A DNA stretch of 64,000 nt. It comes from Acidobacteriota bacterium (GTDB taxonomy: Bacteria; Acidobacteriota; Vicinamibacteria; Vicinamibacterales; JAKQTR01). Of the stretch, positions 18,521 to 26,813 are shown piece by piece (the first letter of the stretch is position 1; every line of letters starts with the position of its first letter). Location: positions 1 through 64,000 of the forward strand of contig JAPKZQ010000016.1 in NCBI GenBank assembly GCA_026393675.1, given 5' to 3'. The notes under the pieces were generated by a model, which ran no database searches, had not been told where the DNA came from, and worked only from the letters and a program-made list of their open reading frames with translations. The position numbers and the translations under genes were made by a program.

Positions 18521-18592
18521 GCCGGTCTCACCACACCGGCATATAGTCGCCACCAACAGCGCCGGTTGCGCATCGACACTGTGAGGGTCATC
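18505..18592 (+). repeat. Inverted repeat copy 2 (duplicated surface-protein promoter)
   Basis: The plus-strand counterpart of 16602-16691. The two copies bracket the speD-exosortase pair in inverted orientation. This copy continues into a fragment of the Ig-like repeat rather than a full gene. Confidence 0.8.
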
Positions 18593-18694
18593 TACAGCCA
18601 GACGATCACGGGGAGCGGCGGAACCGCACCGTACAGCTTTGGCGTGACCGTCGGCGCCGGCGCGCTGCCGGCCGGCGCCGCGCGACCGGCTTGA
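18587..18694 (+). pseudogene. Truncated Ig-like repeat fragment of a DUF3494-type gene
   Basis: In frame from 18587 the DNA encodes 'VIYSQTITGSGGTAPYSF' and then 'GALPAGAARPA' before a TGA at 18692-18694. This is the He_PIG repeat found three times in the neighbouring surface protein ('VAYSQTITGSGGTAPYTF...GALPAGLTL'), interrupted after the Pro-Ala-Gly. It directly follows a copy of that gene's promoter, so signal peptide, DUF3494 domain and sorting tail have been deleted. Confidence 0.78.
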
Positions 18695-18709
18695 GTCAAG
18701 GAGGGAGAC

Positions 18710-19117
18710 ATGGCCATCTCGACACCGAAGAAACTCGGGTTTGGCGCTCTCGCCCTGTTGGGCGCGTTCTTGTTGGGGTACGTGCCCGCCTCGCTGAGTG
18801 CCCGCGACGCACGGGCGGAACAGGATCGGCTCACGCACAAGTTGGCGTTCGCCTCGCTCCAGGTCCAGCTCGGCATGATGAGCTATGAAGTGAATCGAGA
18901 CAACTACGGACTCGCCGCCCAGTTGGCGACGCCGTTCTTCGATGGCGTGCGATCGGCCGCCGCGAGTCCCGCCGATCAGACAGTGACGCAGTCGTTACAG
19001 GCGGTTCTCGCTCGCCGAGATGAGATTACGTCGGACCTGGCGAAGGCCAACGCGGGGGTCAAGAGCAAGATCGCGCAACTGTATGCGGACTTGTTTCGCC
19101 TGACGCAGACACCGTGA
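18710..19117 (+). CDS. Membrane-anchored hypothetical protein
   Basis: A 135-residue protein starting at ATG 18710 with AAGGAGGGA just upstream, a very strong ribosome site. Residues ~9-28 form an N-terminal membrane anchor ('FGALALLGAFLLGYVPASL'). The rest is a charged, mostly helical periplasmic part with likely coiled-coil segments (~32-75 and ~95-130). No family recognised. Its upstream region is the truncated promoter copy carrying palindrome C, so it may have captured that promoter; this is inference. Confidence 0.75.
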   Translation: MAISTPKKLGFGALALLGAFLLGYVPASLSARDARAEQDRLTHKLAFASLQVQLGMMSYEVNRDNYGLAAQLATPFFDGVRSAAASPADQTVTQSLQAVLARRDEITSDLAKANAGVKSKIAQLYADLFRLTQTP

Positions 19118-19170
19118 GTCGCGCGCCCGGCCGTCGCTCCTTGATAACACCCACAAGTCATCCCTCGTGC

Positions 19171-19208
19171 AGGACGACAGCCAGCATGGAATCGCTGACT
19201 GTCGTCCT
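19171..19208. terminator. Bidirectional hairpin between convergent genes
   Basis: AGGACGACAG and CTGTCGTCCT form a perfect 10-bp stem with an 18-base loop that can pair further (AGC/GCT). It lies between two converging genes and may terminate both. Confidence 0.65.
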
Positions 19209-19213
19209 CGCGA

Positions 19214-19363
19214 TCAGGCGCTCCGGCGGCCCCCAAGAAGCCTGAACAGCAACACGACGACGGCCACCACCAGCAGGATGTGGAGGAACCCACCGAGCGT
19301 GTAGGACGTCACGAATCCCAAGAACCACAAGACGAGCAGAATCACAAACAGTGTCCAGAGCAT
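19214..19363 (-). CDS. Small Lmo0937-family membrane protein
   Basis: A 49-residue, almost entirely hydrophobic protein: 'MLWTLFVILLVLWFLGFV', a short 'TSYTLGGFLHILLV' turn, and a second helix ending in 'LFRLLGGRRSA'. This two-helix 'WxLGxxxxxxxGGxxHxLL' pattern is the DUF5670/Lmo0937 family, common in bacteria and of unknown function. GGGAG six bases before ATG 19363 supports this start over upstream ones. Confidence 0.87.
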   Translation of the reverse strand: MLWTLFVILLVLWFLGFVTSYTLGGFLHILLVVAVVVLLFRLLGGRRSA

Positions 19364-19447
19364 TTTGATCTCCCGCGTGAAATTGATCGGTTGTCTACGC
19401 CCAGCAGTTGACTTCGTTCTTCGTTCAGTCACGTTAACCGCGACGGG

Positions 19448-21730
19448 TCAGAACGGCCGGATGCCCGGCGCGGCTCCAGGCCGACCAGTCGCAGCCTTGC
19501 CGTACGGTGCTCCCAGCGACGGCGCGTCGGGGCCCGGCCCCGGGCGTTCGGCGTGGCCCGCCTCCGGCACCGCCTGCATCGCCAGGTACTTGTCGATCCC
19601 GTCTTCGATCTCGCGGGGGAAGTGCGGCGTCCGCCCCGCGACCTGGTCCGTGTAGATGCGGAGCATGATCTCGCGGAAGATCGGCAGCGCCGTGCGCCCG
19701 CCGGTCTCACTCTCCCCCAGGGGGCGATTGTCGTCGAAGCCGATCCGGACCGCCACGGTGATCCCCGATGTCCCATAGGTAGACCCCACGAACAGCGCAT
19801 CGCGGAAATCGCTCGTCGTTCCGGTCTTGCCCATCACCTGGATCGGAAAATCGCGGGCGTCGAGACTGTGGGCGGTGCCGTCGGGAAGACGAACCACGCC
19901 CCGGAGCCCCTCCTGGATCGAGCGCAGGGCCGCGGATCCGATCGCCCGCGCGCGCCGCGGCGCCTCGTACAGCCCGTCGCCGGAGACGTCGGTCACGCGA
20001 TCGACGACGTGCGGTTCCGCCAGGACGCCCGAGGCGATGGCGCGATACGCATCCGCCAATTCCAGCAGCCGCACTTCCGACGCTCCCAGTGCCGTGGACA
20101 GGTAGGGTTGCAGCGGCGTGTGGATCCCCATCTCGTGGGCGGTTCGGATCACCGAACCTACTCCGATCTTCTGCGTGATCCACACGGCCACGGCGTTGCG
20201 CGATTCGGCCAGGGCCTGGCGCATCGGGATCGGGCCTTTGAACTGGTTGTCGTAATTGGCGATCCACTTGATGCCGCCATCGCCTCCGAGCGGGACCTCA
20301 ATGGGCTCGTCGGGCACCGTGGTGTCGAGGTCGAGACCCGACTCGAACGCGGCCAGGTACACCAGCGGCTTCATCGCGGAGCCCGGCTGGCGCAGCGAGC
20401 CGGTGACGCGGTTGTAGTCAGAGTAGCGCGTATCGCGATCTCGATAGACCCGCCGTCCGCCCGCCTCGGCCAGGATTGCCGCGTCCGCGTTGCCGAGCAC
20501 GACCACCGAACCCTGGATCAACCCCTTCAGTTTGGGGTGCCGCTTCTCGTACAGGGCCAGACCGTGCTCGAGGGCTTCGTTCACGATCGTCTGCACGCGC
20601 GCGTCGATGGTCGAGCGGACCACGATCCGCCCCTGGAACAGGTCTTCGACGCCGAAGCGACTCCCGCCATGCTGGGTCAGTTCGTCGAGGACGTGCTCGA
20701 TCGCCGCCGGAGCGTCGGTCTTGGTCGGGCTGAGAAGGGCGACGTGGATCGGTTCGCCCTGGCAGCGCTTCGCGAGGCTCTCGGGGATGTACCCGTTGCG
20801 CGCCATCAGGGCGAGGATCTGGTTGCGGCGATTGACCGGCCGCCGGTTGCCGGGCACCGGAACGTATTCCCGTGGCGACTTGCTGATCGCCGCCAGCAGC
20901 GCTGCGTTGCCCGCGTCGTCCGGCGTGTAACTCGACAAGGACTTGCCAAAGTAGTACTCGGATGCGGCGGCGAATCCGTAGCGGCCGTTGCCCAGGTAGA
21001 TGAAGCTGGCGTAGCGCGCGAAGATCTCGCGCTTGGCCCGCTCCTGCGATCCAAAGCGCCGACGCATCTCTCGCTCGAGCCAGAGCGTCAGGCGCACCTC
21101 CTCCATTTTCCGAAGGAGCTTGTTCATGGCGGGGGCTCCGAGGACCACAGAGAGGAGCCGGGGCGGGGCCAGGCCGGCGTGGAAGAGCGCAGCCTGGTCG
21201 GTGCGGCTCGTCAGGGTCTGCAGGAAGTAGCCGCGGACCAGTTGCTGCGTGAGCGTCGAACCCCCTTGTGGCAGGAGCAGCCGCAACCCGTGGCCGCCCT
21301 TCCACCATTCACCCACGGAGCGCACCGCCGTCTTCTGGATCACCCGCGGCAGCGCACGGTAGTCCACGCCGGAATGGGAGAAGAAGCGCTTGTCCTCGGC
21401 GGCGATGATGGCCTGGCGCAGGATGAGCGGCACCTCGTTGTAGCTCACGACCCGGCGGTACTCGCGCGCCAGTTCGATCAGTACCTTGCCGTGAACGTCG
21501 CGGACGACGCCGGTGGTGGGGGGCTCGAACCGGATGAACGGCTCGAGGTCTGGCACACCGGAGCGGTCGAAGTACACGTGGTGGACCAGCCATGCCGCCG
21601 GGAGCAGAACCAGCGCCACGGGAAGGAGCGCAACGGCGAGGAGCACGACACGACGCCGCCGCGTGGCTGTCAGCCGTGCGGCCAGGCGCCGGACGACGCG
21701 CAAGAGCGCAATAATACGGGCTCGCAGCAT
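19448..21730 (-). CDS. Bifunctional class A penicillin-binding protein
   Basis: A 760-residue protein that polymerises and crosslinks peptidoglycan outside the inner membrane. A basic cytoplasmic tail is followed by a membrane anchor (~29-50). The GT51 glycosyltransferase has its catalytic Glu112 in AEDKRFFSHSGVD and the motif QGGSTLTQQL (155-164). The transpeptidase has Ser451-Ala-Met-Lys454, an SRNA motif ('LAESRNAVAVW') and KTGT at 635-638. Overall it is PBP1-like. ATG 21730 has AGGAAGGA eight bases upstream. Palindrome D1 lies 58 bp upstream of the start, so expression may be tied to the local Crp/Fnr regulator. Very long open frames on the opposite strand are GC-bias shadows. Confidence 0.94.
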   Translation of the reverse strand: MLRARIIALLRVVRRLAARLTATRRRRVVLLAVALLPVALVLLPAAWLVHHVYFDRSGVPDLEPFIRFEPPTTGVVRDVHGKVLIELAREYRRVVSYNEVPLILRQAIIAAEDKRFFSHSGVDYRALPRVIQKTAVRSVGEWWKGGHGLRLLLPQGGSTLTQQLVRGYFLQTLTSRTDQAALFHAGLAPPRLLSVVLGAPAMNKLLRKMEEVRLTLWLEREMRRRFGSQERAKREIFARYASFIYLGNGRYGFAAASEYYFGKSLSSYTPDDAGNAALLAAISKSPREYVPVPGNRRPVNRRNQILALMARNGYIPESLAKRCQGEPIHVALLSPTKTDAPAAIEHVLDELTQHGGSRFGVEDLFQGRIVVRSTIDARVQTIVNEALEHGLALYEKRHPKLKGLIQGSVVVLGNADAAILAEAGGRRVYRDRDTRYSDYNRVTGSLRQPGSAMKPLVYLAAFESGLDLDTTVPDEPIEVPLGGDGGIKWIANYDNQFKGPIPMRQALAESRNAVAVWITQKIGVGSVIRTAHEMGIHTPLQPYLSTALGASEVRLLELADAYRAIASGVLAEPHVVDRVTDVSGDGLYEAPRRARAIGSAALRSIQEGLRGVVRLPDGTAHSLDARDFPIQVMGKTGTTSDFRDALFVGSTYGTSGITVAVRIGFDDNRPLGESETGGRTALPIFREIMLRIYTDQVAGRTPHFPREIEDGIDKYLAMQAVPEAGHAERPGPGPDAPSLGAPYGKAATGRPGAAPGIRPF

Positions 21731-21788
21731 GTCGTGTGTCCTTCCTGTCCCTGGCCACCGCAGCATGCCGGAGACGATGACGGACGTC

Positions 21789-21804
21789 TGTTCACTGTTG
21801 AACA
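21789..21804. promoter_or_regulatory. Palindromic operator site D1
   Basis: TGTTCACTGTTGAACA is a perfect match to the consensus in both half-sites. It lies 58 bp upstream of the penicillin-binding protein start. Confidence 0.75.
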
Positions 21805-21872
21805 CGCTTGCGCAGCTGCCCCGCATCACAGGGGAGGGGGAGGGCCGGGCCACGCCAGGGCGGCGTACGCCC

Positions 21873-21888
21873 TGTTCACAAGTGAACA
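21873..21888. promoter_or_regulatory. Palindromic operator site D2
   Basis: TGTTCACAAGTGAACA is the best copy in the window: a 7-bp perfect inverted repeat, TGTTCAC/GTGAACA, around AA. It lies 157 bp upstream of the start of the secreted-protein gene at 22046. Confidence 0.78.
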
Positions 21889-22045
21889 GACGGGACTGAA
21901 CTCCGCGTCTAGCATGTTGCGGAGGACGAGTGGCGTGACGCTGGCATCAGTGTTACGGGTCGCAAATGTCGGGCAAGCGTCTCTTGACCGCCGAAAAGCG
22001 CCGTGCGCGGCTCATCCAGATGCCGTATTCGTAAGGAGGTTAGCA

Positions 22046-23692
22046 ATGTTCTGTGTGATTCGTCGTATGTGTGCCATCGGTACAGCCGCGGTCGTAATGG
22101 GGCTGGCGCTGGTATCAGTGGCTGCTGGGCAGGGCACTATTGTGGATGGCGTGCACAACGCCAAGCGGCTCGGTGGGCCGACGGCGTTCTATACGCCACC
22201 TTTGAGAACGGCTGCCAACCTGAAGCAGCTGGCGGCGAGAAAGGGCATGGCGGACGACATCCGGACGGTGCTGCGCGAGAGCGGCATTCCGGAAATTGGC
22301 GACGCCGTACTGGCGACGCTCGCCGGGGCCACCTCTTCGGTGAGAGGCGGCTTCTGCGACGAGGCGACGCCAGCCGACGGTGTCATCGTGGAATGCGATG
22401 TTCAGCCAGGATCGACCCTGCTGTGGATGGCCCTCCGGCCCAAGGGCAACAAGGGAATTCGCACGCCCGGCCGGCTCGAGAGAGTTCGATGGGCTGGCGA
22501 CAAGCCGTTCAGGGCGTTTCTCTTCCGCGTCACGAACGACTACAAGATCTACACATTCATCTTGCCGATGGTGTGCTCTAACCTGTCGCTCATGTCGATC
22601 AAAGAGATCCCGGGTGAGCCGGTCAACGTGTCGGTCGACCGGGTGTGCGATCCGGCGACGGGGAACCTGCGTGCGACGGTGAAAGCCAGCAGCAAGGACC
22701 TCGAGCGTGTGCAGCGGGTGAGCGTGGCCATCAACGGCCAACCGGCTGGTGAGCTGACCGCGTCGTCATGGACGTTCACCTCGAACAAGCCCGGCGACTA
22801 CACGTTCGACGCGACCGATACGAAGGGCAGATCCTATTCCGTGGCGCGGCGAACGATCCGCGTGGAGGTGTGCCCGCCGCCGCCGGCGCCGCAACCCAAG
22901 CAGGTGGTCGGGCCGACGTGCAGCCTCGTGTTGTCCGTCATTCCGGCGAAGGGCGGCTACGAGATCAACGTCGATGCGACGAAGAGCTCGACTGGCACGA
23001 GCGGTGTTGCTCCCACGGTCACAGTGGACCTGCGTGACGACGCAGGCGTTGCCGTTGGACAGAAGCTGACGCTCGACAGCAGTCTCAACGGGAAGATCAC
23101 GGTGCGCCGGCACGGCACCTATCGCGGCACCGCCACGGTGACCACGCCGCAGGCCGTCGAGGTCGGCGCCTACCGCTACGAGGGCACCGCCACGTGCGAC
23201 GCGAGTGTCACGATTGAGAAGCCCGCCGGCCCGTCGGTCTTCTTCGACGTCCTCGGCGGCAAAGAACGCCGCGTGCGCCCGATCGGGGACACGAACATGG
23301 AGTTTGCCCAGTGCTCGCCGCTTTTGGGCGTGAAGTTCGGGATCGCGAAGCGATTCAAGAACGACTGGGAGCTGGCCGGGGCCGTCGGCGTCGCGATCAG
23401 CCTGGTCACCGATAGCCAGAAGGTGAAGGAGTCGGAGCTCTTCGTCGACGGCGAGTTGAACAAGTACATGTCCGGCGGCGCCTTTGTCGGCACCGGACTC
23501 TCCCTCTGGGATCTGACGCGCAGCGCCACGTGGACGCCTGCGTGGCTCCTGCACTTCGGCATCCCGCTGTCGAAAGGCGACAGGCACACGGTGTTCTTCA
23601 TGGGCGAAGGCCGTCTATTCTTCGACCACATCAGCGATGTCAGCAACAACTACCAGGTGTGGGCTGGCTTGCGGGTGAAATTCGGGCGGTAA
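22046..23692 (+). CDS. Secreted protein with Ig-like middle and beta-barrel-like C-terminus, unknown function
   Basis: A 548-residue exported protein starting at ATG 22046, with AAGGAGG six bases upstream. A signal peptide covers ~1-28 ('GTAAVVMGLALVSVAAGQ'). Residues ~30-190 are a mixed domain with no family recognised. Residues ~190-270 look Ig/Big-like ('VQRVSVAINGQPAGELT', 'GDYTFDATDTKGRSYSV'), and another beta domain runs to ~400. The last ~140 residues alternate aromatic and polar residues and end in 'YQVWAGLRVKFGR', typical of an outer-membrane barrel terminal strand. Likely an acidobacterial-type envelope protein; function unknown. The large open frame extending upstream is antisense shadow of the PBP gene. 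Confidence 0.78.
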   Translation: MFCVIRRMCAIGTAAVVMGLALVSVAAGQGTIVDGVHNAKRLGGPTAFYTPPLRTAANLKQLAARKGMADDIRTVLRESGIPEIGDAVLATLAGATSSVRGGFCDEATPADGVIVECDVQPGSTLLWMALRPKGNKGIRTPGRLERVRWAGDKPFRAFLFRVTNDYKIYTFILPMVCSNLSLMSIKEIPGEPVNVSVDRVCDPATGNLRATVKASSKDLERVQRVSVAINGQPAGELTASSWTFTSNKPGDYTFDATDTKGRSYSVARRTIRVEVCPPPPAPQPKQVVGPTCSLVLSVIPAKGGYEINVDATKSSTGTSGVAPTVTVDLRDDAGVAVGQKLTLDSSLNGKITVRRHGTYRGTATVTTPQAVEVGAYRYEGTATCDASVTIEKPAGPSVFFDVLGGKERRVRPIGDTNMEFAQCSPLLGVKFGIAKRFKNDWELAGAVGVAISLVTDSQKVKESELFVDGELNKYMSGGAFVGTGLSLWDLTRSATWTPAWLLHFGIPLSKGDRHTVFFMGEGRLFFDHISDVSNNYQVWAGLRVKFGR

Positions 23693-23719
23693 CGCGCTCC
23701 GAATCGGCGGATCACAAAG

Positions 23720-23745
23720 GCCGGCGGTCCGAAAGGACCGCCGGC
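23720..23745 (+). terminator. Hairpin terminator
   Basis: GCCGGCGGTCC and GGACCGCCGGC form an 11-bp perfect stem closed by a GAAA tetraloop, 27 bases after the stop at 23692. No T-run follows. Confidence 0.72.
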
Positions 23746-23781
23746 TCGCGCGTTCACACGTAAGCGAAAGGACTACCCGTC

Positions 23782-24057
23782 ATGACGTTCACATTGCCGG
23801 GACTCATTCTCCTCATCGTCATCGCGGCCGTCTGCGGCGCGATCGGCAAGGCGATCGTCGGAGGCGCTCGGGGAGGGCTCGTCGTGTCGACAGCCCTCGG
23901 TTTTATCGGAGCCATCCTTGGGCCCTGGATCGCGACCCAGCTCCGTCTGTCGGAACCCCTCGTGATCCAGATCAGTGGGCATCCCTTCCCGGTGCTGTGG
24001 TCGATCATCGGCGCCGCGATCTTTGTCGCGATCATCCACCTGTTCTCCAGACGATAA
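23782..24057 (+). CDS. GlsB/YeaQ/YmgE-family stress membrane protein
   Basis: A 91-residue protein with three hydrophobic helices (~5-20, ~32-50, ~68-87). The 'GLILLIVIAAVCGAIGKAI' start, 'GFIGAILGPWIA' and terminal 'GAAIFVAIIHLFSRR' fit the Transgly_assoc/YeaQ family (general stress, membrane). First of three adjacent small plus-strand membrane-protein genes (23782-24533); molecular role unknown. Confidence 0.88.
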   Translation: MTFTLPGLILLIVIAAVCGAIGKAIVGGARGGLVVSTALGFIGAILGPWIATQLRLSEPLVIQISGHPFPVLWSIIGAAIFVAIIHLFSRR

Positions 24058-24095
24058 GTGTTGGTCAATCTCGAGAGCGGGCCACGGAGGACCTC

Positions 24096-24296
24096 ATGAA
24101 ATCGGTGGGGATATACCTTGCGGGTTACGTCGTCTTAGTGGGCGGGCTCATCGCCGCGCTGTGGAAGCTCGGCGTGCTCGACCGCGTGGGGTCCGCGTGG
24201 ACGGCGATTGGCATCGTGATCGCGATCGGGCTGGGGATCATGCTGTCGGTCTCAATGGGGAAGACGAAGACGGTCGAGGTGGAAGAGAAGCGCTAG
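24096..24296 (+). CDS. Small two-helix membrane protein
   Basis: A 66-residue protein with CGGAGG five bases before ATG 24096. Two helices ('YLAGYVVLVGGLIAALWKLG' and 'AIGIVIAIGLGIMLSVSM') and a basic/acidic tail 'KTKTVEVEEKR'. No family recognised with confidence. Located 38 bp after the YeaQ-like gene and 30 bp before the next, so a small operon is likely. Confidence 0.72.
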   Translation: MKSVGIYLAGYVVLVGGLIAALWKLGVLDRVGSAWTAIGIVIAIGLGIMLSVSMGKTKTVEVEEKR

Positions 24297-24326
24297 TCCG
24301 CCGCGGTGTGCGGTGAGGAGGTTGAT

Positions 24327-24533
24327 ATGCGGATCGTCGGAATCGTGCTCCTGGCCGCGGGCATTCTGGCCCTCGTGTACGGCGGGTTCAGCTACACCAA
24401 ACAGACCCACGACGCCAAGGTGGGTCCCCTGGAGATCTCCGTCAGCGAGAAACAGCAGGTCAACATCCCTGTGTGGGCGGGAGTGGTTCTTGCGGCCGTA
24501 GGCGGAGGACTCCTGATCAGCGGAAAGAAATAG
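24327..24533 (+). CDS. Small membrane protein, DUF3185-like
   Basis: A 68-residue protein with GAGGAGG five bases before ATG 24327, an optimal ribosome site. Two helices ('IVGIVLLAAGILALVYGGFS' and 'VWAGVVLAAVGGGLLISG') flank a polar stretch 'KVGPLEISVSEKQQ'. The fold and 'L..G...L.YGGF' pattern resemble DUF3185, but this is not firm. Third gene of the small membrane-protein cluster. Confidence 0.7.
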   Translation: MRIVGIVLLAAGILALVYGGFSYTKQTHDAKVGPLEISVSEKQQVNIPVWAGVVLAAVGGGLLISGKK

Positions 24534-24584
24534 TAAGACCGGGCGCCTCGTGCCGCTGCGGGACAGGGCGATTCGCTGCTGATC

Positions 24585-26708
24585 ATGTGGAATGTGTCTT
24601 CGATCGAACGCACCGCCGCCGTCCTGCTTGTGGGCGCGATGCTTTCCGTGGCCGAACGTGGAGTGGCTGCGAGTGTGCCGGGGCAGTCCGAAGTCCATGC
24701 GTTGCTCGATGTCCCGTACGTGTCTCAGACTCCGGAGCTGTGTGGCGGAGCCGCGGTCGCCATGGTCTTGCGGTATTGGGGCGAGCGCGGTGTCTTTCCC
24801 CAGGACTTCGCTCCGCTCGTCGGCGAGGGTGACGGCGGCATTTTCACGAGCGCCCTGACATCCGCGGTTCGCGACAGGGGCTGGCAGGCGTTTGTCGTGC
24901 CTGCGGGTGACGACCCCGCCCACACGCGGATCCGATCGGAGATCGATCGGGGCCGGCCCCTCATCGCGCTCATCGAGGTTGGAACCAACACCTACCACTA
25001 TGTCGTGATCGTGGGCAGCACCGACCAGGAGGTGGTGTTCCATGACCCGGCGCGCGCGCCCTTTCGAGTGCTGCGCTGGGCCGAGTTCGACCGCGCGTGG
25101 ACGGCCACCAGACGGTGGATGATGCTGGTGCTTCCGCAAAGCGGAATCCGTCCTGGCGACGACGCGGCGCGGGCCACACCGGCGTCGTCAGACGTTGCCG
25201 TCCACGCCGACCAGACGCCCTGCAGTGCGCTGGTGGAGCGCGGCGTGCACATGGCGCTCACTGGTGACCGTGAGGGGGCCGAGCAAGGGCTGGTCGCCGG
25301 CACACGCCTCTGTCCGAACGACCCGGCCTCGTGGCGGGAGTTGGCGGGGTTGCGATTTTCGCAGTCACGCTGGTCCGAGGCGCAAGACCTGGCGCTCTCT
25401 GCCGTTCGTCTCGCGCCAGAAGACGCGTACGCGTGGCAGCTTGTCGCGACCAGTCGATACCTGATGGGCAACGTGATGGGGGCGCTCGACGCCTGGAACC
25501 GCACGGGCGAGCCGCGCATCGACACCACCGACATTCACGGCGCCGAGCGGACGCGGCAACCGGTCGTCGTTCGCGCCGCCGGGCTGCAGCCCCGACAGGT
25601 GCTGACGGCTGAGGCGTTCGGGCGGGCGCTACGCCGGCTTCGCGATTTGCCGGTCGCCTCGAATGCACGGATGAGGTACGAGCCCATCGATGGCGGGCTC
25701 GCCACGCTCGACGTCTTCATCGACGAGCGCAAGGTGGTGCCGAGCGGGTGGATTGCGGCCGCGACCATTGGCACGAGCGCGTGGTTGGTCGGCGAGGTGC
25801 GAATCGACGTGGCCGGACCCCTGGGGGCCGGTGAGGTGGAGAGCGCGTTGTGGCGGTGGGCAGCCAAGCGGCCGGCTGTGGCACTCGGTCTGGCGCTTCC
25901 ATCCCCTCAGTGGCTTCCCGGCATCATCTCGTTCGACGCGTCGTGGGAACGGCAGTCGTACGGTGCGACGCCGTCGTCAAATGACGCCACGCTGGTGCGC
26001 GAAGAGCGTCGCCGCGTCGGACTGAACCTGGCCGATTGGTCGACCAGCTGGCTCCGGTGGCAGACCGGCGCCGCCCTGGACCGCTTGCGCGAATACGGCG
26101 ATCTCGATCAGAACCGCTTCGACGCACGCGACTATCTCGCTCTGGAGAGTACGCTCAACGTCCGTCTGGCCGGCGACCGCCTCGCCGTGGCGGCGTCAGT
26201 AGGCTGGTGGGCGCCGTTCGCCGGTGGGAATCGATTTGGTACGGGCGGACTGCTGGCGGCGTGGCGTTCGACCGACGACGCGACCGTTCCGTCCTGGTCC
26301 GTGATGACCGAGATCGCCGTCGCCAGCCGTGCGGCGCCGCTCGCTCTGTGGCAAGGCGCCGGCACCGGCCTGGGGCGCAGCGGGCTGCTCCGCGCGCACC
26401 CGCTGATCAGCGGCGACGTGATGACAGGGCCGGTCTTTGGCCGCGAAGTGGCGCATGGCTCGCTTGAATACGTGCAGCCCGTGGGACGCGTGCTCGTGGG
26501 CGCCGTCTCAATCGCCGGGTTTGTCGACGCCGCGCGGGCGTGGCATCGGCTGAACGGCCTCGATACGTCGCCGCTATACATCGACGCTGGGGTTGGCCTG
26601 CGCGTGCGTGCACGAGGCCTCAGCGGCGGCATCCGGATCGACGTCGCACACGGCCTTCGCGACGGGGGCACTACGCTCTCAGCCGGCTGGGCCCCGTGGC
26701 CTCGGTGA
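24585..26708 (+). CDS. C39-family peptidase-TPR protein with a beta-barrel-like C-terminus
   Basis: A 707-residue fusion. After a signal peptide (~1-30) comes a papain-like C39 domain with candidate catalytic Cys53 ('PELCGGAAVAMVL'), His138 ('TYHYVVIVG') and Asp154 ('FHDPA'). Residues ~210-300 carry TPR-like repeats ('NDPASWRELAGLRFSQSRW', 'APEDAYAWQLVATSRYLMG'). This half matches the PA2778 family of cysteine peptidases. The C-terminal ~330 residues are beta-rich and end in 'GIRIDVAHGLRDGGTTLSAG', reminiscent of the last strands of Omp85/BamA-type barrels. The PA2779-like partner follows at 26814. The start at ATG 24585 has only a weak ribosome site. Confidence 0.82.
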   Translation: MWNVSSIERTAAVLLVGAMLSVAERGVAASVPGQSEVHALLDVPYVSQTPELCGGAAVAMVLRYWGERGVFPQDFAPLVGEGDGGIFTSALTSAVRDRGWQAFVVPAGDDPAHTRIRSEIDRGRPLIALIEVGTNTYHYVVIVGSTDQEVVFHDPARAPFRVLRWAEFDRAWTATRRWMMLVLPQSGIRPGDDAARATPASSDVAVHADQTPCSALVERGVHMALTGDREGAEQGLVAGTRLCPNDPASWRELAGLRFSQSRWSEAQDLALSAVRLAPEDAYAWQLVATSRYLMGNVMGALDAWNRTGEPRIDTTDIHGAERTRQPVVVRAAGLQPRQVLTAEAFGRALRRLRDLPVASNARMRYEPIDGGLATLDVFIDERKVVPSGWIAAATIGTSAWLVGEVRIDVAGPLGAGEVESALWRWAAKRPAVALGLALPSPQWLPGIISFDASWERQSYGATPSSNDATLVREERRRVGLNLADWSTSWLRWQTGAALDRLREYGDLDQNRFDARDYLALESTLNVRLAGDRLAVAASVGWWAPFAGGNRFGTGGLLAAWRSTDDATVPSWSVMTEIAVASRAAPLALWQGAGTGLGRSGLLRAHPLISGDVMTGPVFGREVAHGSLEYVQPVGRVLVGAVSIAGFVDAARAWHRLNGLDTSPLYIDAGVGLRVRARGLSGGIRIDVAHGLRDGGTTLSAGWAPWPR

Positions 26709-26720
26709 GTCCTGATCTCA

Positions 26721-26736
26721 TGTGCTGTTTGGAACA
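26721..26736. promoter_or_regulatory. Weak palindromic site E
   Basis: TGTGCTGTTTGGAACA keeps the TGT and GGAACA ends but loses part of the left half-site; GCTGTT-TGG-AACAGC is an alternative 15-bp palindrome here. It lies 77 bp upstream of the PA2779-like gene. Confidence 0.4.
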
Positions 26737-26813
26737 GCGTGGCGCCGTCTGGTTCGCTATGCTGACCGACGTCTGGTTCGACCGCCAGACGGTTCGTGTT
26801 CTTGGAGGTGTCT

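Larger units (their letters stand above)
21731..22045. other. Divergent regulatory region with two palindromes
   Basis: This 315-bp spacer between the divergent penicillin-binding protein and a secreted-protein gene holds two near-perfect copies of the TGTTCA-N4-TGAACA palindrome, 84 bp apart (start to start). One is close to each side. No other gene or hairpin seen. Confidence 0.7.

Noticed and set aside
19553-22045. Long plus-strand open frame that joins the secreted-protein gene at 22046
   Set aside because: It is antisense to the penicillin-binding protein with no recognisable domain; its Arg/His/Asp-rich composition is typical of a high-GC shadow. The true start is at 22046 with AAGGAGG.
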